DNA from: Candidatus Petromonas tenebris
GTDB taxonomy: Bacteria > Bacillota > Clostridia > Peptostreptococcales > Caminicellaceae
Direction: 5' to 3'
DNA length: 64,000 nucleotides
NCBI GenBank assembly: GCA_014236755.1
Contig: JACCKY010000003.1
Location: 19,341-83,340 of the forward strand
Below are positions 1 to 9,225 of the stretch, piece after piece. Positions within the stretch are counted from its first letter, which is position 1; each line of letters starts with the position of its first letter. The position numbers and the translations under genes were made by a program. The notes under the pieces are model-generated. The model was not told the origin of the DNA, made no database searches, and was given only the letters and a program-made list of their open reading frames with translations.

Positions 1-346
1 GGAGCACAAATCTGGTTTGGGGCATAGGCCCTTCACTGGAATCCACCAATAGAATAACCGTATCCACTGTTTTTATAATCCTCTCAACCTCTGATGAAAA
101 ATCGGAGTGACCCGGTGTATCAACTATATTTATTTTAACTCCTTTATATTCAATAGAACAGTTTTTGGAATAGATAGTTATACCCCTTTCCCTTTCAAGG
201 TCATTACTATCCATTACACAGTCCACAACTTCTTCATTTTCTCTAAAAATGCCGCTTTGACTTAAAAAGGCATCTACCAGCGTTGATTTTCCTGCATCAA
301 CATGGGCTATAACAGCTATATTAATTATTGATTGTTTTTTCAACAT
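1..346 (-). CDS. typA: TypA/BipA ribosome-associated GTPase, N-terminal part (cut by window edge)
   Basis: This is the first 115 residues of a translational GTPase of the TypA/BipA family, which binds 70S ribosomes and helps assembly and stress adaptation. The P-loop is AHVDAGKST (residues 14-22), switch I contains [13 protein letters not shown], and G3 is DTPGH (76-80). The FRENEEV and [12 protein letters not shown] stretches are typical of TypA rather than of EF-G or tetracycline-protection proteins. The start is an ATG preceded by AAAGGAAG. The rest of the gene lies outside the window on the left. Assignment is firm for the family; only the GTPase domain can be judged. Confidence 0.88.
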   Translation of the reverse strand, partial: MLKKQSIINIAVIAHVDAGKSTLVDAFLSQSGIFRENEEVVDCVMDSNDLERERGITIYSKNCSIEYKGVKINIVDTPGHSDFSSEVERIIKTVDTVILLVDSSEGPMPQTRFVL

Positions 347-367
347 ATTAACTTCCTTTCTATGGCA

Positions 368-402
368 CAGAAAAAACGCCCTTCTGTTACGAACGGCGTT
401 CT
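368..402 (-). terminator. Intrinsic terminator of the cold-shock gene
   Basis: Read on the minus strand, AACGCC pairs with GGCGTT and a run of six T follows. It lies just downstream of the cold-shock gene and upstream of typA, so the two are likely separate transcription units. Confidence 0.7.
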
Positions 403-443
403 TCAGGTCTATAGTTTATATTATAGTTAAAATTAATTTTCGA

Positions 444-644
444 TTATAATTTAACTACATTAGCTGCTTGAGGTCCTTTAGTACCGTCAACAACTTCAAA
501 TTCAACTTTTTGACCTTCTTCTAATGTTTTGAACCCATCTCCTTGTATTGCAGAATAATGTACAAATACATCTTCTTCTCCTTCAACAGAGATAAATCCA
601 AATCCTTTTTCTGAGTTAAACCACTTAACTGTTCCTAATTTCAT
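444..644 (-). CDS. cspA: Cold-shock protein, CspA family
   Basis: A 66-residue single-domain protein that folds as an OB-type cold-shock domain and binds single-stranded RNA and DNA as an RNA chaperone in the cytoplasm. RNP1 is KGFGFI and RNP2 is VFVHY, both intact, and the length is normal for the family. I chose the ATG that begins MKLGTVKWF because a clean GGAGG lies just upstream; a longer frame starting at a TTG would contain that ribosome binding site. It is a single-gene unit with its own terminator. Which of the several Csp paralogues of a clostridial genome it is cannot be decided here. Confidence 0.93.
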   Translation of the reverse strand: MKLGTVKWFNSEKGFGFISVEGEEDVFVHYSAIQGDGFKTLEEGQKVEFEVVDGTKGPQAANVVKL

Positions 645-739
645 TAAAAAATCCTCCAAATAAATAATATTTTGTATCTAACTAATTAAGTATAACATTA
701 TAAACATTTTTCGTCAATACAATTTAAGATATTTTTATA

Positions 740-1459
740 CTATTTATTAAGTTCCTCCTCTATTATGTGTCGTACCTTATTTGATAGTTTCATAGAATCC
801 TTGACCATTTCATCATCTATAAAAATCGGCTCAGAAATTATGACTTCTACATCAGCTGGTCTGATTTTCAAGTTATCTCTGGGCATTATTTTATAGGCTC
901 CTTTTATAGTTACAGGAACTATAGGAACTTTAGATTTGGTTGCCAGCTTGAGAGCCCCTGGTTTAAATTCCCTTAGGCTACCATCCTCACTTCTGGTACC
1001 TTCAGGAAAGATAACCAAAGAGTAACCTTCCTTCAAAAACTTTACACCTTTATTGATTGCCTTCAGGGACTGTCTTACATCCTTTCGGTCCATAAATACA
1101 CAGTGCATATATTTCATCCAGGTACTTAGCATTGGTATTTTAGACAATTCCATCTTCGCAATGAAAGCCAAAGGTTTATCCATAAGGGCAATCAATATAG
1201 GTATATCAAAGTAGCTTTGATGGTTACTCACAAAGAGTACAGGTCCTGTTTCCGAAAGGTTTTCCTTACCCCTTATACTTACTCTAGCACCGCTTAAAGA
1301 AACCACCCCTTTTGCCAACCTTTTGATTACTTTGCCAGTTATCCTGTCTACTTCATGGACTTTATTTTGGTTGTCAAAGCTCTTTACTTTAAGTAAAGAA
1401 GGTAGACTTAAAATAAAACCAGTTACTAAGTAAATAGCTAAAATAATTGTTCTTATCAT
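740..1459 (-). CDS. plsC: 1-acyl-sn-glycerol-3-phosphate acyltransferase
   Basis: A 239-residue membrane-associated acyltransferase that makes phosphatidic acid from lysophosphatidic acid. Residues 1-23 form one hydrophobic segment. The catalytic motif NHQSYFD (H80, D85) and the substrate-binding motif FPEGTRS (151-157) are present in the expected order. The start is ATG behind GAGGTG. The length matches short bacterial PlsC enzymes. It stands alone between the cold-shock gene and a broken XRE regulator. Other members of this superfamily acylate different lysolipids, so PlsC is the best but not the only reading. Confidence 0.88.
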   Translation of the reverse strand: MIRTIILAIYLVTGFILSLPSLLKVKSFDNQNKVHEVDRITGKVIKRLAKGVVSLSGARVSIRGKENLSETGPVLFVSNHQSYFDIPILIALMDKPLAFIAKMELSKIPMLSTWMKYMHCVFMDRKDVRQSLKAINKGVKFLKEGYSLVIFPEGTRSEDGSLREFKPGALKLATKSKVPIVPVTIKGAYKIMPRDNLKIRPADVEVIISEPIFIDDEMVKDSMKLSNKVRHIIEEELNK

Positions 1460-1575
1460 TGTTACACCTCTACTCTATATTTTAATTGTCTTCATTAGAA
1501 TTATTATTCTATATTTCCCTTAAGTTTACCTTCTATTATTCATATTTTTTTGTTTCCAATTATTTATAGTAATCT

Positions 1576-1806
1576 TTACTGAATTTCTACCTTAAGTACT
1601 AAATCGTCTAGCTTACAGCATAGTACATTTGCTAAAACTTCTATTTTTTAAAAGCTTGGGTTCTTCTTGTCACCTCTTTCAAGTTCCTCTAAATAGGATT
1701 TTGAAATTGATGTTCCGTACTTGGGGCTTTTGGTAAGAATTTCAACATCTCGGGCTGTATATCCGAGACGTATTCTTATCTCTCTAATTTTTTTACCATT
1801 TAACAT
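1576..1806 (-). pseudogene. XRE-family DNA-binding regulator with an in-frame stop
   Basis: The reading frame encodes an XRE/Cro helix-turn-helix: LGYTARDVEIL then ISKSYLEELERG is the typical helix 2-3 pattern. Translation starts best at the ATG of MLNGKK, preceded by GAGGGGG. After NPSF a TAA stop (1648-1650) interrupts the frame. The same frame then continues for 23 codons as KIEVLANVLCCKLDDL..., which is exactly the final helix expected of an XRE domain, and ends at 1576. A glutamate or lysine codon turned into TAA would explain it. Either the gene is dead or a truncated 52-residue protein is made. The target is unknown. Confidence 0.6.
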
Positions 1807-2059
1807 AGTAAATTCCCCCTCGTAAGACATGATTTTAGTATTAAGTTTTTAAAGATTTTCTATTAATTTAATTATATGATATGAATGTTAAGTTTTATTA
1901 AAGTTTATTATTTTTTTATAGTTTTCTTTGTTAAAATATAAATTCCTTTGCTGCAATATATTTTTTCTGCCTTTTGCAAAACTGGTCGATAATCCGCAGT
2001 ACTTGGTATGATTTTTACCAAAAATAGTAGAATTTATAGTTGATCTTTCACAAAATATA

Positions 2060-2098
2060 AATCCCGATAGTAGATTTTATTAATCTACCATCAGGATC
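2060..2098 (-). terminator. Probable terminator after ilvB; rest of 1831-2145 empty
   Basis: Downstream of ilvB a hairpin forms from GATGGTAGATT and AATCTACTATC with an AT-rich tail. It is the likely end of the long leucine operon. The U-tract is interrupted, so termination strength is uncertain. In the remaining 1831-2145 I recognise nothing. Confidence 0.5.
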
Positions 2099-2145
2099 TA
2101 TGATTTAAGAAGTCATAATTTAATTTTATATGGTATTCACCTTAT

Positions 2146-3798
2146 TTAACTGATATCTGTCATATTCCCAAGACCTTCACCGGCTAAAACAATAGGACTT
2201 ACTAAATCTTCTGTTTCAATAGGACATTCAATAATCGTAAAGTTTTTACTACTTAACGCTTCTTTTAATATACTTTCGGCTTCATTTATATTTTCGATTC
2301 TGTAACCTTCCGCTCCATAGGCCTTTGCCAGAGCCATAAAGTCTAAAGACTTTTTAAAATCTACTGCTGAATAGCGTTTATTACAATAGCAGTGCTGAAG
2401 TTGACGAACCATACCTAGACTTTTATTATTAAAAAGTAGTACTTTTATAGGTAGCTCTAATTCAGCTATGGTTCCCAGTTCCGCCATCCCCATCTGGAAG
2501 CTTCCATCACCGGTTATAGCAACAACTAAATTATCAGGCATAGCAAGTTGTGCCCCTATGGCTGCCGGTATGCCGTACCCCATTGTGCCCAGTCCCCCTG
2601 ATGTAATCAAAGTTTTGGGAATATCAAAGGAATAACATTTGGCAGTCCACATTTGATGCTGTCCAACATCTGTAGTGATGATTGTGGTTTTAGGCACTAT
2701 TTCCTGCACTTTTTGAAGTATCCAAGGAGAATTTATCCCCTTATGAATTTGTGTACTTACTTTTTTGTTTCTTACTTTTTTAGACATTCCTTCAGGTCGT
2801 TTTCTCATTTTTTTAAGTATATCCTGTAATACATTTTTAAGGTCTCCAACTATAGGTAGATCAGGTTTTACATTTTTCCCTATTTCAGCAGGATCGATAT
2901 CAATGTGGATAATCCGGGCGTTAGGGGCAAACTTATCCACATTACCAACAGCACGATCATCAAACCTCATACCTAAAGCCACGAAACAGTCACAGTTTTG
3001 CACTACATCATTAGCTAGCTTATTCCCGTAGGTCCCCAGCATCCCTAAAAAAGCTTCATGGTTTCCTGGAAAAGCACCTAATCCCATTAAGGTTGACACC
3101 ACCTGAGCCCCAGTTAATTCTATAAGCTCCCTAACTTCCTCAAAGGCTCCAGAACTGATTACTCCTCCTCCCGTACAGATAACAGGTTTTTCAGCCTGAA
3201 TTAAAAGCTTTACTGCCTTTTTGATCATATTTGGATGTCCGTCTACTGTAGGCTTATAACTTCGTATGTCGACATTTTCATAGGGTCTATAGTCGCAGAT
3301 AGCTGTTGATACATCTGTGGGTATATCAATCAAAACCGGTCCCGGTCTTCCAGTTTTGGCTATGTGGAAAGCCTCTGCCACTATTTTGGCTAAATCCTTT
3401 ACATCCTGAACAAGATAGTTATGCTTTGTAATCGGAGAAGTTATTCCCGTAATATCCACCTCTTGAAAAGCATCTGTTCCAACCATAATCTTAGGTACCT
3501 GACCAGTAATTATAACTAAAGGAATGGAATCCATGTAAGCAGTAGCTATTCCTGTCACCAAGTTAGTGGCTCCTGGCCCGGAAGTAGCAAGACATACACC
3601 TACTCTTCCTGATACTCGAGCATAACCGCTGGCTGCATGTGCTCCACCTTGTTCATGTCTGACAAGAATATGCTCTATAGAGCTTTCATACAACGCATCA
3701 TAAATTCCTAAAACTGCTCCTCCAGGATAACCGAAGATATATTCAGTCCCCTGCTCTTCCAAGGCTTTTATTAGAATCTGTGCCCCATTCATTTTCAT
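2146..3798 (-). CDS. ilvB: Acetolactate synthase, large (catalytic) subunit
   Basis: Thiamine-diphosphate enzyme that condenses two pyruvates to 2-acetolactate for valine and leucine synthesis, or pyruvate with 2-oxobutyrate for isoleucine. The N-terminal pyrimidine-binding domain shows YIFGYPGGAVLGIYDAL with the catalytic glutamate in VRHEQGGAH. The C-terminal diphosphate-binding domain shows GDGSFQMGMAEL followed by FNNKSLGM. I prefer the ATG that overlaps the ilvN stop as ATGA, because the protein then begins MKMNGAQ as in relatives. An ATG 15 bases upstream (3813) behind AAGGA is also possible. It is the last gene of the operon, with its regulatory subunit just before it. Confidence 0.95.
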   Translation of the reverse strand: MKMNGAQILIKALEEQGTEYIFGYPGGAVLGIYDALYESSIEHILVRHEQGGAHAASGYARVSGRVGVCLATSGPGATNLVTGIATAYMDSIPLVIITGQVPKIMVGTDAFQEVDITGITSPITKHNYLVQDVKDLAKIVAEAFHIAKTGRPGPVLIDIPTDVSTAICDYRPYENVDIRSYKPTVDGHPNMIKKAVKLLIQAEKPVICTGGGVISSGAFEEVRELIELTGAQVVSTLMGLGAFPGNHEAFLGMLGTYGNKLANDVVQNCDCFVALGMRFDDRAVGNVDKFAPNARIIHIDIDPAEIGKNVKPDLPIVGDLKNVLQDILKKMRKRPEGMSKKVRNKKVSTQIHKGINSPWILQKVQEIVPKTTIITTDVGQHQMWTAKCYSFDIPKTLITSGGLGTMGYGIPAAIGAQLAMPDNLVVAITGDGSFQMGMAELGTIAELELPIKVLLFNNKSLGMVRQLQHCYCNKRYSAVDFKKSLDFMALAKAYGAEGYRIENINEAESILKEALSSKNFTIIECPIETEDLVSPIVLAGEGLGNMTDIS

Positions 3799-4301
3799 TT
3801 TATCCCACCCCATCCCGATCCTTCTTTGTTTTCTCTAACCATTGAAACAGTTCCGGTCTTAACCATTTCCTGAATCCCAAAGGGCTGCAGCGAATTAATA
3901 ATTGCCTGTATCTTCATTTCATCTCCTGTAGCCTCAACCATTAGAGATTTTCGGCCTATATCTACAATTCGAGCTCTAAAAATATCCATCAGCTGAATGA
4001 TTTCACTTCTATTGTCATTATTAGCAGTTACGCGGGCCAGAAGAAGCTGACGGTCAACGGTTTCATCACATGTAATATCACTTACCTTTATTACATCGAT
4101 AAGTTTATTCAGCTGTTTTATAACCTGCTCGATGATACGGTCATTTCCATTTACGACGATAGTCATTTGAGCAACACCATTTTCCTCTGTTTTACTGACA
4201 ACCAAACTTTCAATATTGTATCCTCTTCTGCTGAATAGACCTGAAACTTTTGAAAGTACACCGGCATGATGCTCCACCCAAACTGCTAATACATGTCTCA
4301 T
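3795..4301 (-). CDS. ilvN: Acetolactate synthase, small (regulatory) subunit
   Basis: A 168-residue regulatory subunit that binds IlvB and confers branched-chain amino acid feedback inhibition. The N-terminal ACT domain begins RHVLAVWVEHHAGVLSKVSG and contains RRGYNIESL; a second ACT-like half follows (LLARVTANNDNRSEIIQL). The start is ATG behind TTGGAGGATAAATAGCT. It overlaps ilvB by 4 bases, which implies translational coupling, and follows leuB by 6 bases. Some organisms call this gene ilvH; the name does not change the role. Confidence 0.94.
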   Translation of the reverse strand: MRHVLAVWVEHHAGVLSKVSGLFSRRGYNIESLVVSKTEENGVAQMTIVVNGNDRIIEQVIKQLNKLIDVIKVSDITCDETVDRQLLLARVTANNDNRSEIIQLMDIFRARIVDIGRKSLMVEATGDEMKIQAIINSLQPFGIQEMVKTGTVSMVRENKEGSGWGGIK

Positions 4302-4307
4302 AGCTAT

Positions 4308-5384
4308 TTATCCTCCAATCTGTTCCAAAATAAGTTTTCCCATTTCTTTTGTCCCTACTAACTTCATATCTTTACTCATTATATCTCCTGTACGGTAATT
4401 ATTTTTCAATACTTCTGAGATTGCTTTCTCAATAGCAGCTGCTTCCTCTTCCAAGTCGAAGGAATATCTAAGCATCATAGCTGCTGATAGTATAGTGGCA
4501 ATTGGATTTGCCTTATCCTGACCTGCTATATCTGGAGCAGAACCATGAATTGGTTCATACATTCCCTTATTGTCCTCTCCAAGGCTGGCTGAGGGAAGCA
4601 TCCCAATAGACCCAGTAATCATACTGGCTTCATCGGATAAGATATCTCCAAACATATTGGTAGTTAATATCACATCAAACTGTCCTGGATCACGTACCAG
4701 CTGCATGGCAGCATTATCTACGTACATATGGTTTAAATACACATCAGGATAATCCTTAGCCACCTTTTCCACCACTGAACGCCATAATCTTGAACTTTCA
4801 AGTACATTGGCCTTATCTACACTTGTTACTCTACTATTTCTTTTTCTTGCTATTTCAAAGGCGGTCTTTGCTATTCTCTCTACTTCTACTTCGCTGTATT
4901 GCTTTACATCATAGGCTTCTTCACCCATTTTACCGTTTTTACGTCCCTTTTCACCAAAATATATGCCTCCTGTAAGCTCTCGAACTACGCAGATATCAAT
5001 TCCGTCTCCTATTATCTCAGGCTTTAAGGGACAAGCATCTTTTAGTTCGTTGTACATAATAGCAGGCCGAATATTGGCATATAATCCTAAAGCCTTCCTC
5101 AGTGTCAATAATGCCTTTTCTGGTCTCTTTTCACCAGGTAAATTATCCCATTTGGGACCTCCCAAGGCTCCCAATAATACCGCATCACTTTCTTTACAAA
5201 CATCTAATGTCTCCTCCGGCAAAATCTCTCCCTGGGCATCGATAGCACAACCACCGGCTAAGACTTCTGTAAATGCAAATTTATGGTTGAAAATCTTGCC
5301 TACTTTTTCTAAAACTTGAATAGTTTCCATTATAACTTCCGGTCCTATTCCATCACCCGGAATTACTGCTATATTAAAATTCAC
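4308..5384 (-). CDS. leuB: 3-isopropylmalate dehydrogenase
   Basis: NAD-dependent oxidative decarboxylase that turns 3-isopropylmalate into 2-oxoisocaproate, the last specific leucine step. Family marks are [11 protein letters not shown] at the N terminus, [13 protein letters not shown] for substrate binding, and [17 protein letters not shown] with the metal-binding aspartates. [11 protein letters not shown] also distinguishes LeuB from isocitrate dehydrogenase. The start is GTG, eight bases after GGAGG. The length of 358 residues is normal. It is separated from leuD by a palindromic repeat element, so it probably still depends on the T-box promoter upstream of leuA. Confidence 0.95.
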   Translation of the reverse strand: MNFNIAVIPGDGIGPEVIMETIQVLEKVGKIFNHKFAFTEVLAGGCAIDAQGEILPEETLDVCKESDAVLLGALGGPKWDNLPGEKRPEKALLTLRKALGLYANIRPAIMYNELKDACPLKPEIIGDGIDICVVRELTGGIYFGEKGRKNGKMGEEAYDVKQYSEVEVERIAKTAFEIARKRNSRVTSVDKANVLESSRLWRSVVEKVAKDYPDVYLNHMYVDNAAMQLVRDPGQFDVILTTNMFGDILSDEASMITGSIGMLPSASLGEDNKGMYEPIHGSAPDIAGQDKANPIATILSAAMMLRYSFDLEEEAAAIEKAISEVLKNNYRTGDIMSKDMKLVGTKEMGKLILEQIGG

Positions 5385-5418
5385 TTTTATTTCCTCCTTT
5401 GTACTTTTAACATGTTAC

Positions 5419-5599
5419 TATAGATGAACAACTCTAAGATTCAATTTATATTACCCTAGGGATTTTGAGGTTTCCTTCTGAGTGATTTTGAGGTATTTGT
5501 TGCTACTTCTATCTTTTATTTGAAGAGGGCAAATCTTCACATGAACCAGAAGGATTCTCAAAATCCTAATAAATTTAACCTTAAACTTTGTTATCTATA
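5419..5599. repeat. Palindromic repeat family A, copy 1 (MITE-like)
   Basis: About 180 bases that form one long imperfect inverted repeat. The left arm contains GGGATTTTGAG then TTCCTTCTG, and the right arm contains CAGAAGGAT then CTCAAAATCC. The outer ends are TATAGATGAACAA and its near-complement TTGTTATCTATA. A closely similar copy lies at 16212-16390. The arms share an unpaired internal loop rather than being a perfect hairpin. The right end overlaps the last codons of leuD. No transposase is encoded, hence the MITE-like description; mobility is inferred only from the copy number. Confidence 0.75.
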
Positions 5600-6078
5600 T
5601 GTTTTATATAATTCACCAATCCTCCTGACGAAATAATTTTCTGCATAAATTCAGGAAGGGGCTCTGCCTGATAGGTTTGATTCTTAGTCAGATTTTTAAT
5701 TGTTCCCTTTGTAAAGTCTACCTCTACTTCATCTCCCGCATCGATATTATCAGCTGCCTCATCACACTCGAGAATAGGCAGACCAATATTGAATGAGTTC
5801 CTGTAAAATATTCTTGCAAATGTTTTGGCGATTACACAGGATATTCCCGATGCCTTAATTGCAATTGGTGCATGTTCTCTGGAAGAACCACATCCAAAAT
5901 TTTTATGGGCTACAATTATGTCCCCATACCGTACCTTTTTAGCAAAACTGTCATCTATATCCTCCATACAATGCTTTGCAAGTTCCTTTGGATCTGAGCT
6001 GTTTAAATATCTTGCTGGAATAATGACATCAGTATCCACATTGTCTCCGTATTTGAAAACTCTTCCCCTTTTTTTCAT
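5581..6078 (-). CDS. leuD: 3-isopropylmalate dehydratase, small subunit
   Basis: Swivelling domain of isopropylmalate isomerase, which partners LeuC to convert 2- to 3-isopropylmalate. Marks are [19 protein letters not shown] and the [19 protein letters not shown] loop. The start is ATG behind AGGAGGAGATT. At 165 residues it matches the short LeuD form that pairs with a HacA-type LeuC. The final residues DNKV and the stop codon lie inside the terminal sequence of repeat A1, so the C terminus was probably altered when the repeat arrived. It starts 13 bases after leuC. Confidence 0.94.
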   Translation of the reverse strand: MKKRGRVFKYGDNVDTDVIIPARYLNSSDPKELAKHCMEDIDDSFAKKVRYGDIIVAHKNFGCGSSREHAPIAIKASGISCVIAKTFARIFYRNSFNIGLPILECDEAADNIDAGDEVEVDFTKGTIKNLTKNQTYQAEPLPEFMQKIISSGGLVNYIKHIDNKV

Positions 6079-6091
6079 TAATAATCTCCTC

Positions 6092-7354
6092 CTATTCTAT
6101 ATCCTCAGGATTTGTGATTTTTCCTGTCAATGCTGAAGCTGCTGCAACAGCGGGACTCGATAGGTATACCTCCGATTCGGGATGTCCCATCCTCCCTACA
6201 AAATTACGATTTGTAGTTGCAACGGCCCTTTCACCCTTAGCTAGAATACCCATGTGTCCACCTAGACAGGGCCCGCAGGTAGGTGTGCTGACTACAGCAC
6301 CTGCCTTTATAAAGGTCTCGATCAAGCCTTCCTCTAAAGCTTGGAGATAAATTTTTTGGGTTGCCGGGAATATGATTACCCTAATACCCTTTGCAACTTT
6401 TCTATTCTTCAATATCTTTGCAACTGCTCTTAAATCCTCAATCCTGCCATTGGTACAAGAACCAATGACCACCTGATCTATTTTTATATCTCCCACTTCA
6501 TCGATTGTACGTGTATTATCGGGCAGATGGGGAAACGCAACTGTAGGGCGAATTGTACCTAAGTCAATTTCGTATATCTTATCATACTCAGCATCCTCAT
6601 CAGGCTTATAAACTGCATATTCTTTAGTAGAATGTTCTTTTATATATTCAATGGTAGTTTCATCGACAATGAATATTCCATTTTTCCCTCCAGCTTCAAT
6701 TGCCATGTTTGCCATAGAAAAACGGTCATCCATAGACAGATTTTTTACCCCTTCTCCTACAAATTCCATAGACTTATATAAAGCACCGTCTACTCCGATC
6801 ATTCCTATAATGTGGAGAATAATATCCTTACCACTTACCCATTTTTGTGGTTTACCCTTTAATTCAAATTTAATTGCACTAGGAACTTTAAACCAACACT
6901 TGCCTGTGGCCATTCCAGCAGCCATGTCGGTACTTCCTACTCCTGTGGAGAAGGCTCCCAAAGCACCGTAGGTACATGTATGGGAGTCAGCGCCAATTAC
7001 TACGTCACCGGCTACCACAAGTCCTTTTTCTGGTAAAAGTGCATGCTCTATCCCCATCTCTCCTATTTCAAAATAATTTTCAATTTCCTTCTCATGTGCA
7101 AATTCACGAACTATTTTGCAATGTTCTGCCGATTTGATATCCTTATTTGGAGTAAAATGATCTGGTACTATAGCCACTTTTTGTTTATCAAATACTTCTT
7201 TTTTTCCCATTTTCTTAAATTCTGTTATAGCCACCGGAGTCGTAACATCATTTCCCAGCACCATATCCAGATTGACTTCAACAAATTGACCAGCCCTTAC
7301 CTTATTCAATCCCGCATGTGCCGCTAATATCTTTTGAGTCATAGTCATTCCCAT
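6092..7354 (-). CDS. leuC: 3-isopropylmalate dehydratase, large subunit
   Basis: Aconitase-family subunit holding the [4Fe-4S] cluster. The cluster cysteines sit in GSCTNGR and in [12 protein letters not shown]; the catalytic core also shows [23 protein letters not shown]. The length of 420 residues is that of the short LeuC/HacA type found in clostridia and archaea, shorter than the E. coli form. The start is ATG behind AGGGGAG. It is coupled to leuD downstream. Upstream, a 240-base repeat element of family C separates it from leuA. Confidence 0.94.
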   Translation of the reverse strand: MGMTMTQKILAAHAGLNKVRAGQFVEVNLDMVLGNDVTTPVAITEFKKMGKKEVFDKQKVAIVPDHFTPNKDIKSAEHCKIVREFAHEKEIENYFEIGEMGIEHALLPEKGLVVAGDVVIGADSHTCTYGALGAFSTGVGSTDMAAGMATGKCWFKVPSAIKFELKGKPQKWVSGKDIILHIIGMIGVDGALYKSMEFVGEGVKNLSMDDRFSMANMAIEAGGKNGIFIVDETTIEYIKEHSTKEYAVYKPDEDAEYDKIYEIDLGTIRPTVAFPHLPDNTRTIDEVGDIKIDQVVIGSCTNGRIEDLRAVAKILKNRKVAKGIRVIIFPATQKIYLQALEEGLIETFIKAGAVVSTPTCGPCLGGHMGILAKGERAVATTNRNFVGRMGHPESEVYLSSPAVAAASALTGKITNPEDIE

Positions 7355-7392
7355 GATATATTTCTCCCCTTTCTATTTTCATATCCTTTAAG

Positions 7393-7632
7393 AACAAAGG
7401 CGTCTTCGATGCATTTGTTGGTTCGTAGTTAATAGTTCGTAGTTGGTAGCCCTAATTAGCTCTTAGTTCTTAGCTCTTGGCTCTTGGCAAATCCTAGTCG
7501 TTCTTTAGGGTCTTTCTTGCGGCCTGTCACCTTTTTGCCATGAGCGGTCAGCAGTTAGCTGTTAGCCTTTTTATTATATTAGCATCTGCAATTTTTGGCA
7601 AAAAACCTTTGAGCTCCTATACTAAAATAAAA
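7393..7632. repeat. Dispersed repeat family C, copy 1 (heptamer-rich element)
   Basis: This 240-base non-coding element lies between leuA and leuC. It begins with a hairpin (AACAAAGGCGTC, loop, GATGCATTTGTT). Then come runs of degenerate 7-base units in fixed phase: four of the type TTCGTAG (7422-7449), five of the type TTAGCTC (7456-7490) and three of the type AGTTAGC (7546-7566). TGGCAAA and TTTGCCA could close a larger stem. The end is AT-rich with a conserved TTTGAGCTCCTA. A second copy with the same order of blocks lies at 52719-52983, and a hairpin-only fragment at about 59085. Confidence 0.75.
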
Positions 7633-7647
7633 TCTAATATTACAACT

Positions 7648-9186
7648 TTATGAAACATTTTTTTCTTTCTCTTGTGAATATATTTCATAAAGCATTTTGT
7701 TGACTGCGTTTACATAAGCCTTTATGCTGGCCTCAATTACATCTGTACTAATTCCTCTACCAGTATATATTCGCTTATCTTTTCTGATCTTAACGATAGC
7801 TTCTCCCTGGGCATCCTTTCCTTCTGTAACGGAATGCAGATAGTAGTCTTCCAAAATCAATTCCATATCTACTATTTTTTCAATGGCTTTAAAAGCTGCA
7901 TCTACTGGTCCGTCTCCCGTTGATACGTCTTCTATTTCCACATCGTTATACTTAAGCATTACAGAAGCAGTTGCAGTAATTGAGTTTCCGCTGTTTATTA
8001 TAAATCTCTTCAGTTTATAAACCTTTGGAATCTTAGTAGAATCCTTTGTTATAATAGCTTCAATATCTCTGTTGTAAATCACTTTCTTTTTATCTGCAAG
8101 ATCCTTAAATTCTTTAAAGGCTACATCTAACTCTTCCTTTGATAGGGTGTACCCTAGCATCTTAAGTCTTTCTTCAAAAGCATGCCGTCCTGAATGTTTT
8201 CCAAGGACCATTGTATTATTAGAAAGCCCGATAGATTCAGGTGTCATGATTTCATACGTGCTTCTTTCATTGAGTACACCGTGCTGGTGAATTCCTGATT
8301 CATGGGCAAAGGCATTGGCCCCTACAATCGCCTTGTTAGGCTGTACATGAATGCCTGTTATTGTGCTTAAAAGCTTACTGGAACGCATAATCTGGGTGGT
8401 ATCAATATTGCAGTCGAGGTCAAAAAAATCTCTTCTAGTGTTAAGAGCCATTACTATTTCTTCTAGTGCTGCATTTCCAGCCCTTTCCCCTATTCCGTTT
8501 ATGGTACATTCCAGTTGAGTGGCTCCTGCCTTGGCGGCAGCTATGGTATTGGCAACTGCCATTCCCAGATCATTATGACAGTGAACGGATATCTCAGCTT
8601 TATGAATATTTGATACCTTTTCCTTGATAGTTTTTATAAGGCTATAAAATTCATCGGGTGTTGTATAGCCCACGGTATCGGGGATATTGATTACCGTTGC
8701 TCCTGCTTCAATGACTTTTTCGAAAATTCTAGCTAAAAATTCTGGATTACTCCTTGTAGCATCCTCTGCAGAAAATTCTATGTCTTCACAGTACTTTTTT
8801 GCATATTTAACCATATTTATTGCATTTTCAAGAACCTCTTCTGGTCTCATCTTCAATTTGTACTTCATATGAATATCTGATGTAGCTATAAAAGTGTGTA
8901 TTCTTGGTTTTTCAGCATACTTGACAGCTTCCCATGCACAGTCTATATCCTTTGGTAATGCCCTTGCCAAACTGGCAACAGTACAATTTTTTACGTTTTT
9001 TGCAATTTCTTTTACGGATATAAAATCTCCCTGGGATGCTATGGCAAAGCCAGCTTCAATTACATCTACTTTCAAAAGCTCCAATTGTTTTGCCATTTGG
9101 ATTTTTTCTTGAAGATTCATGCTGCATCCTGGAGACTGCTCTCCATCTCTTAGGGTTGTATCGAATATTTTTATTTGCTCACCCAT
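7648..9186 (-). CDS. leuA: 2-isopropylmalate synthase
   Basis: Condenses acetyl-CoA with 2-oxoisovalerate, the first committed leucine step. The TIM-barrel domain starts IFDTTLRDGEQSPGCSM, with metal ligands in SVHCHNDLG, and NGIGERAGNAALEEIVMAL follows. The C-terminal LeuA dimer domain, which senses leucine, includes TGDGPVDAAFKAIEKIV and a TGRGISTDVIEASIKAYVNA end. I start at the ATG of MGEQIKIF, preceded by GGGGAGG, giving 512 residues. A longer frame from a TTG would swallow that binding site. First gene of the operon, directly behind a leucine T-box. Confidence 0.95.
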   Translation of the reverse strand: MGEQIKIFDTTLRDGEQSPGCSMNLQEKIQMAKQLELLKVDVIEAGFAIASQGDFISVKEIAKNVKNCTVASLARALPKDIDCAWEAVKYAEKPRIHTFIATSDIHMKYKLKMRPEEVLENAINMVKYAKKYCEDIEFSAEDATRSNPEFLARIFEKVIEAGATVINIPDTVGYTTPDEFYSLIKTIKEKVSNIHKAEISVHCHNDLGMAVANTIAAAKAGATQLECTINGIGERAGNAALEEIVMALNTRRDFFDLDCNIDTTQIMRSSKLLSTITGIHVQPNKAIVGANAFAHESGIHQHGVLNERSTYEIMTPESIGLSNNTMVLGKHSGRHAFEERLKMLGYTLSKEELDVAFKEFKDLADKKKVIYNRDIEAIITKDSTKIPKVYKLKRFIINSGNSITATASVMLKYNDVEIEDVSTGDGPVDAAFKAIEKIVDMELILEDYYLHSVTEGKDAQGEAIVKIRKDKRIYTGRGISTDVIEASIKAYVNAVNKMLYEIYSQEKEKNVS

Positions 9187-9225
9187 AGTAAAACCTCCCC
9201 TTTTTATTCTAGCTTTTTTGTAAAA

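Noticed and set aside
645..659. Five-residue extension of the cold-shock protein from a TTG
   Set aside because: It would translate through the GGAGG binding site of the normal ATG.
7422..7566. CRISPR array in the heptamer blocks
   Set aside because: Units are 7 bases, directly adjacent and degenerate; no spacers and no cas genes.
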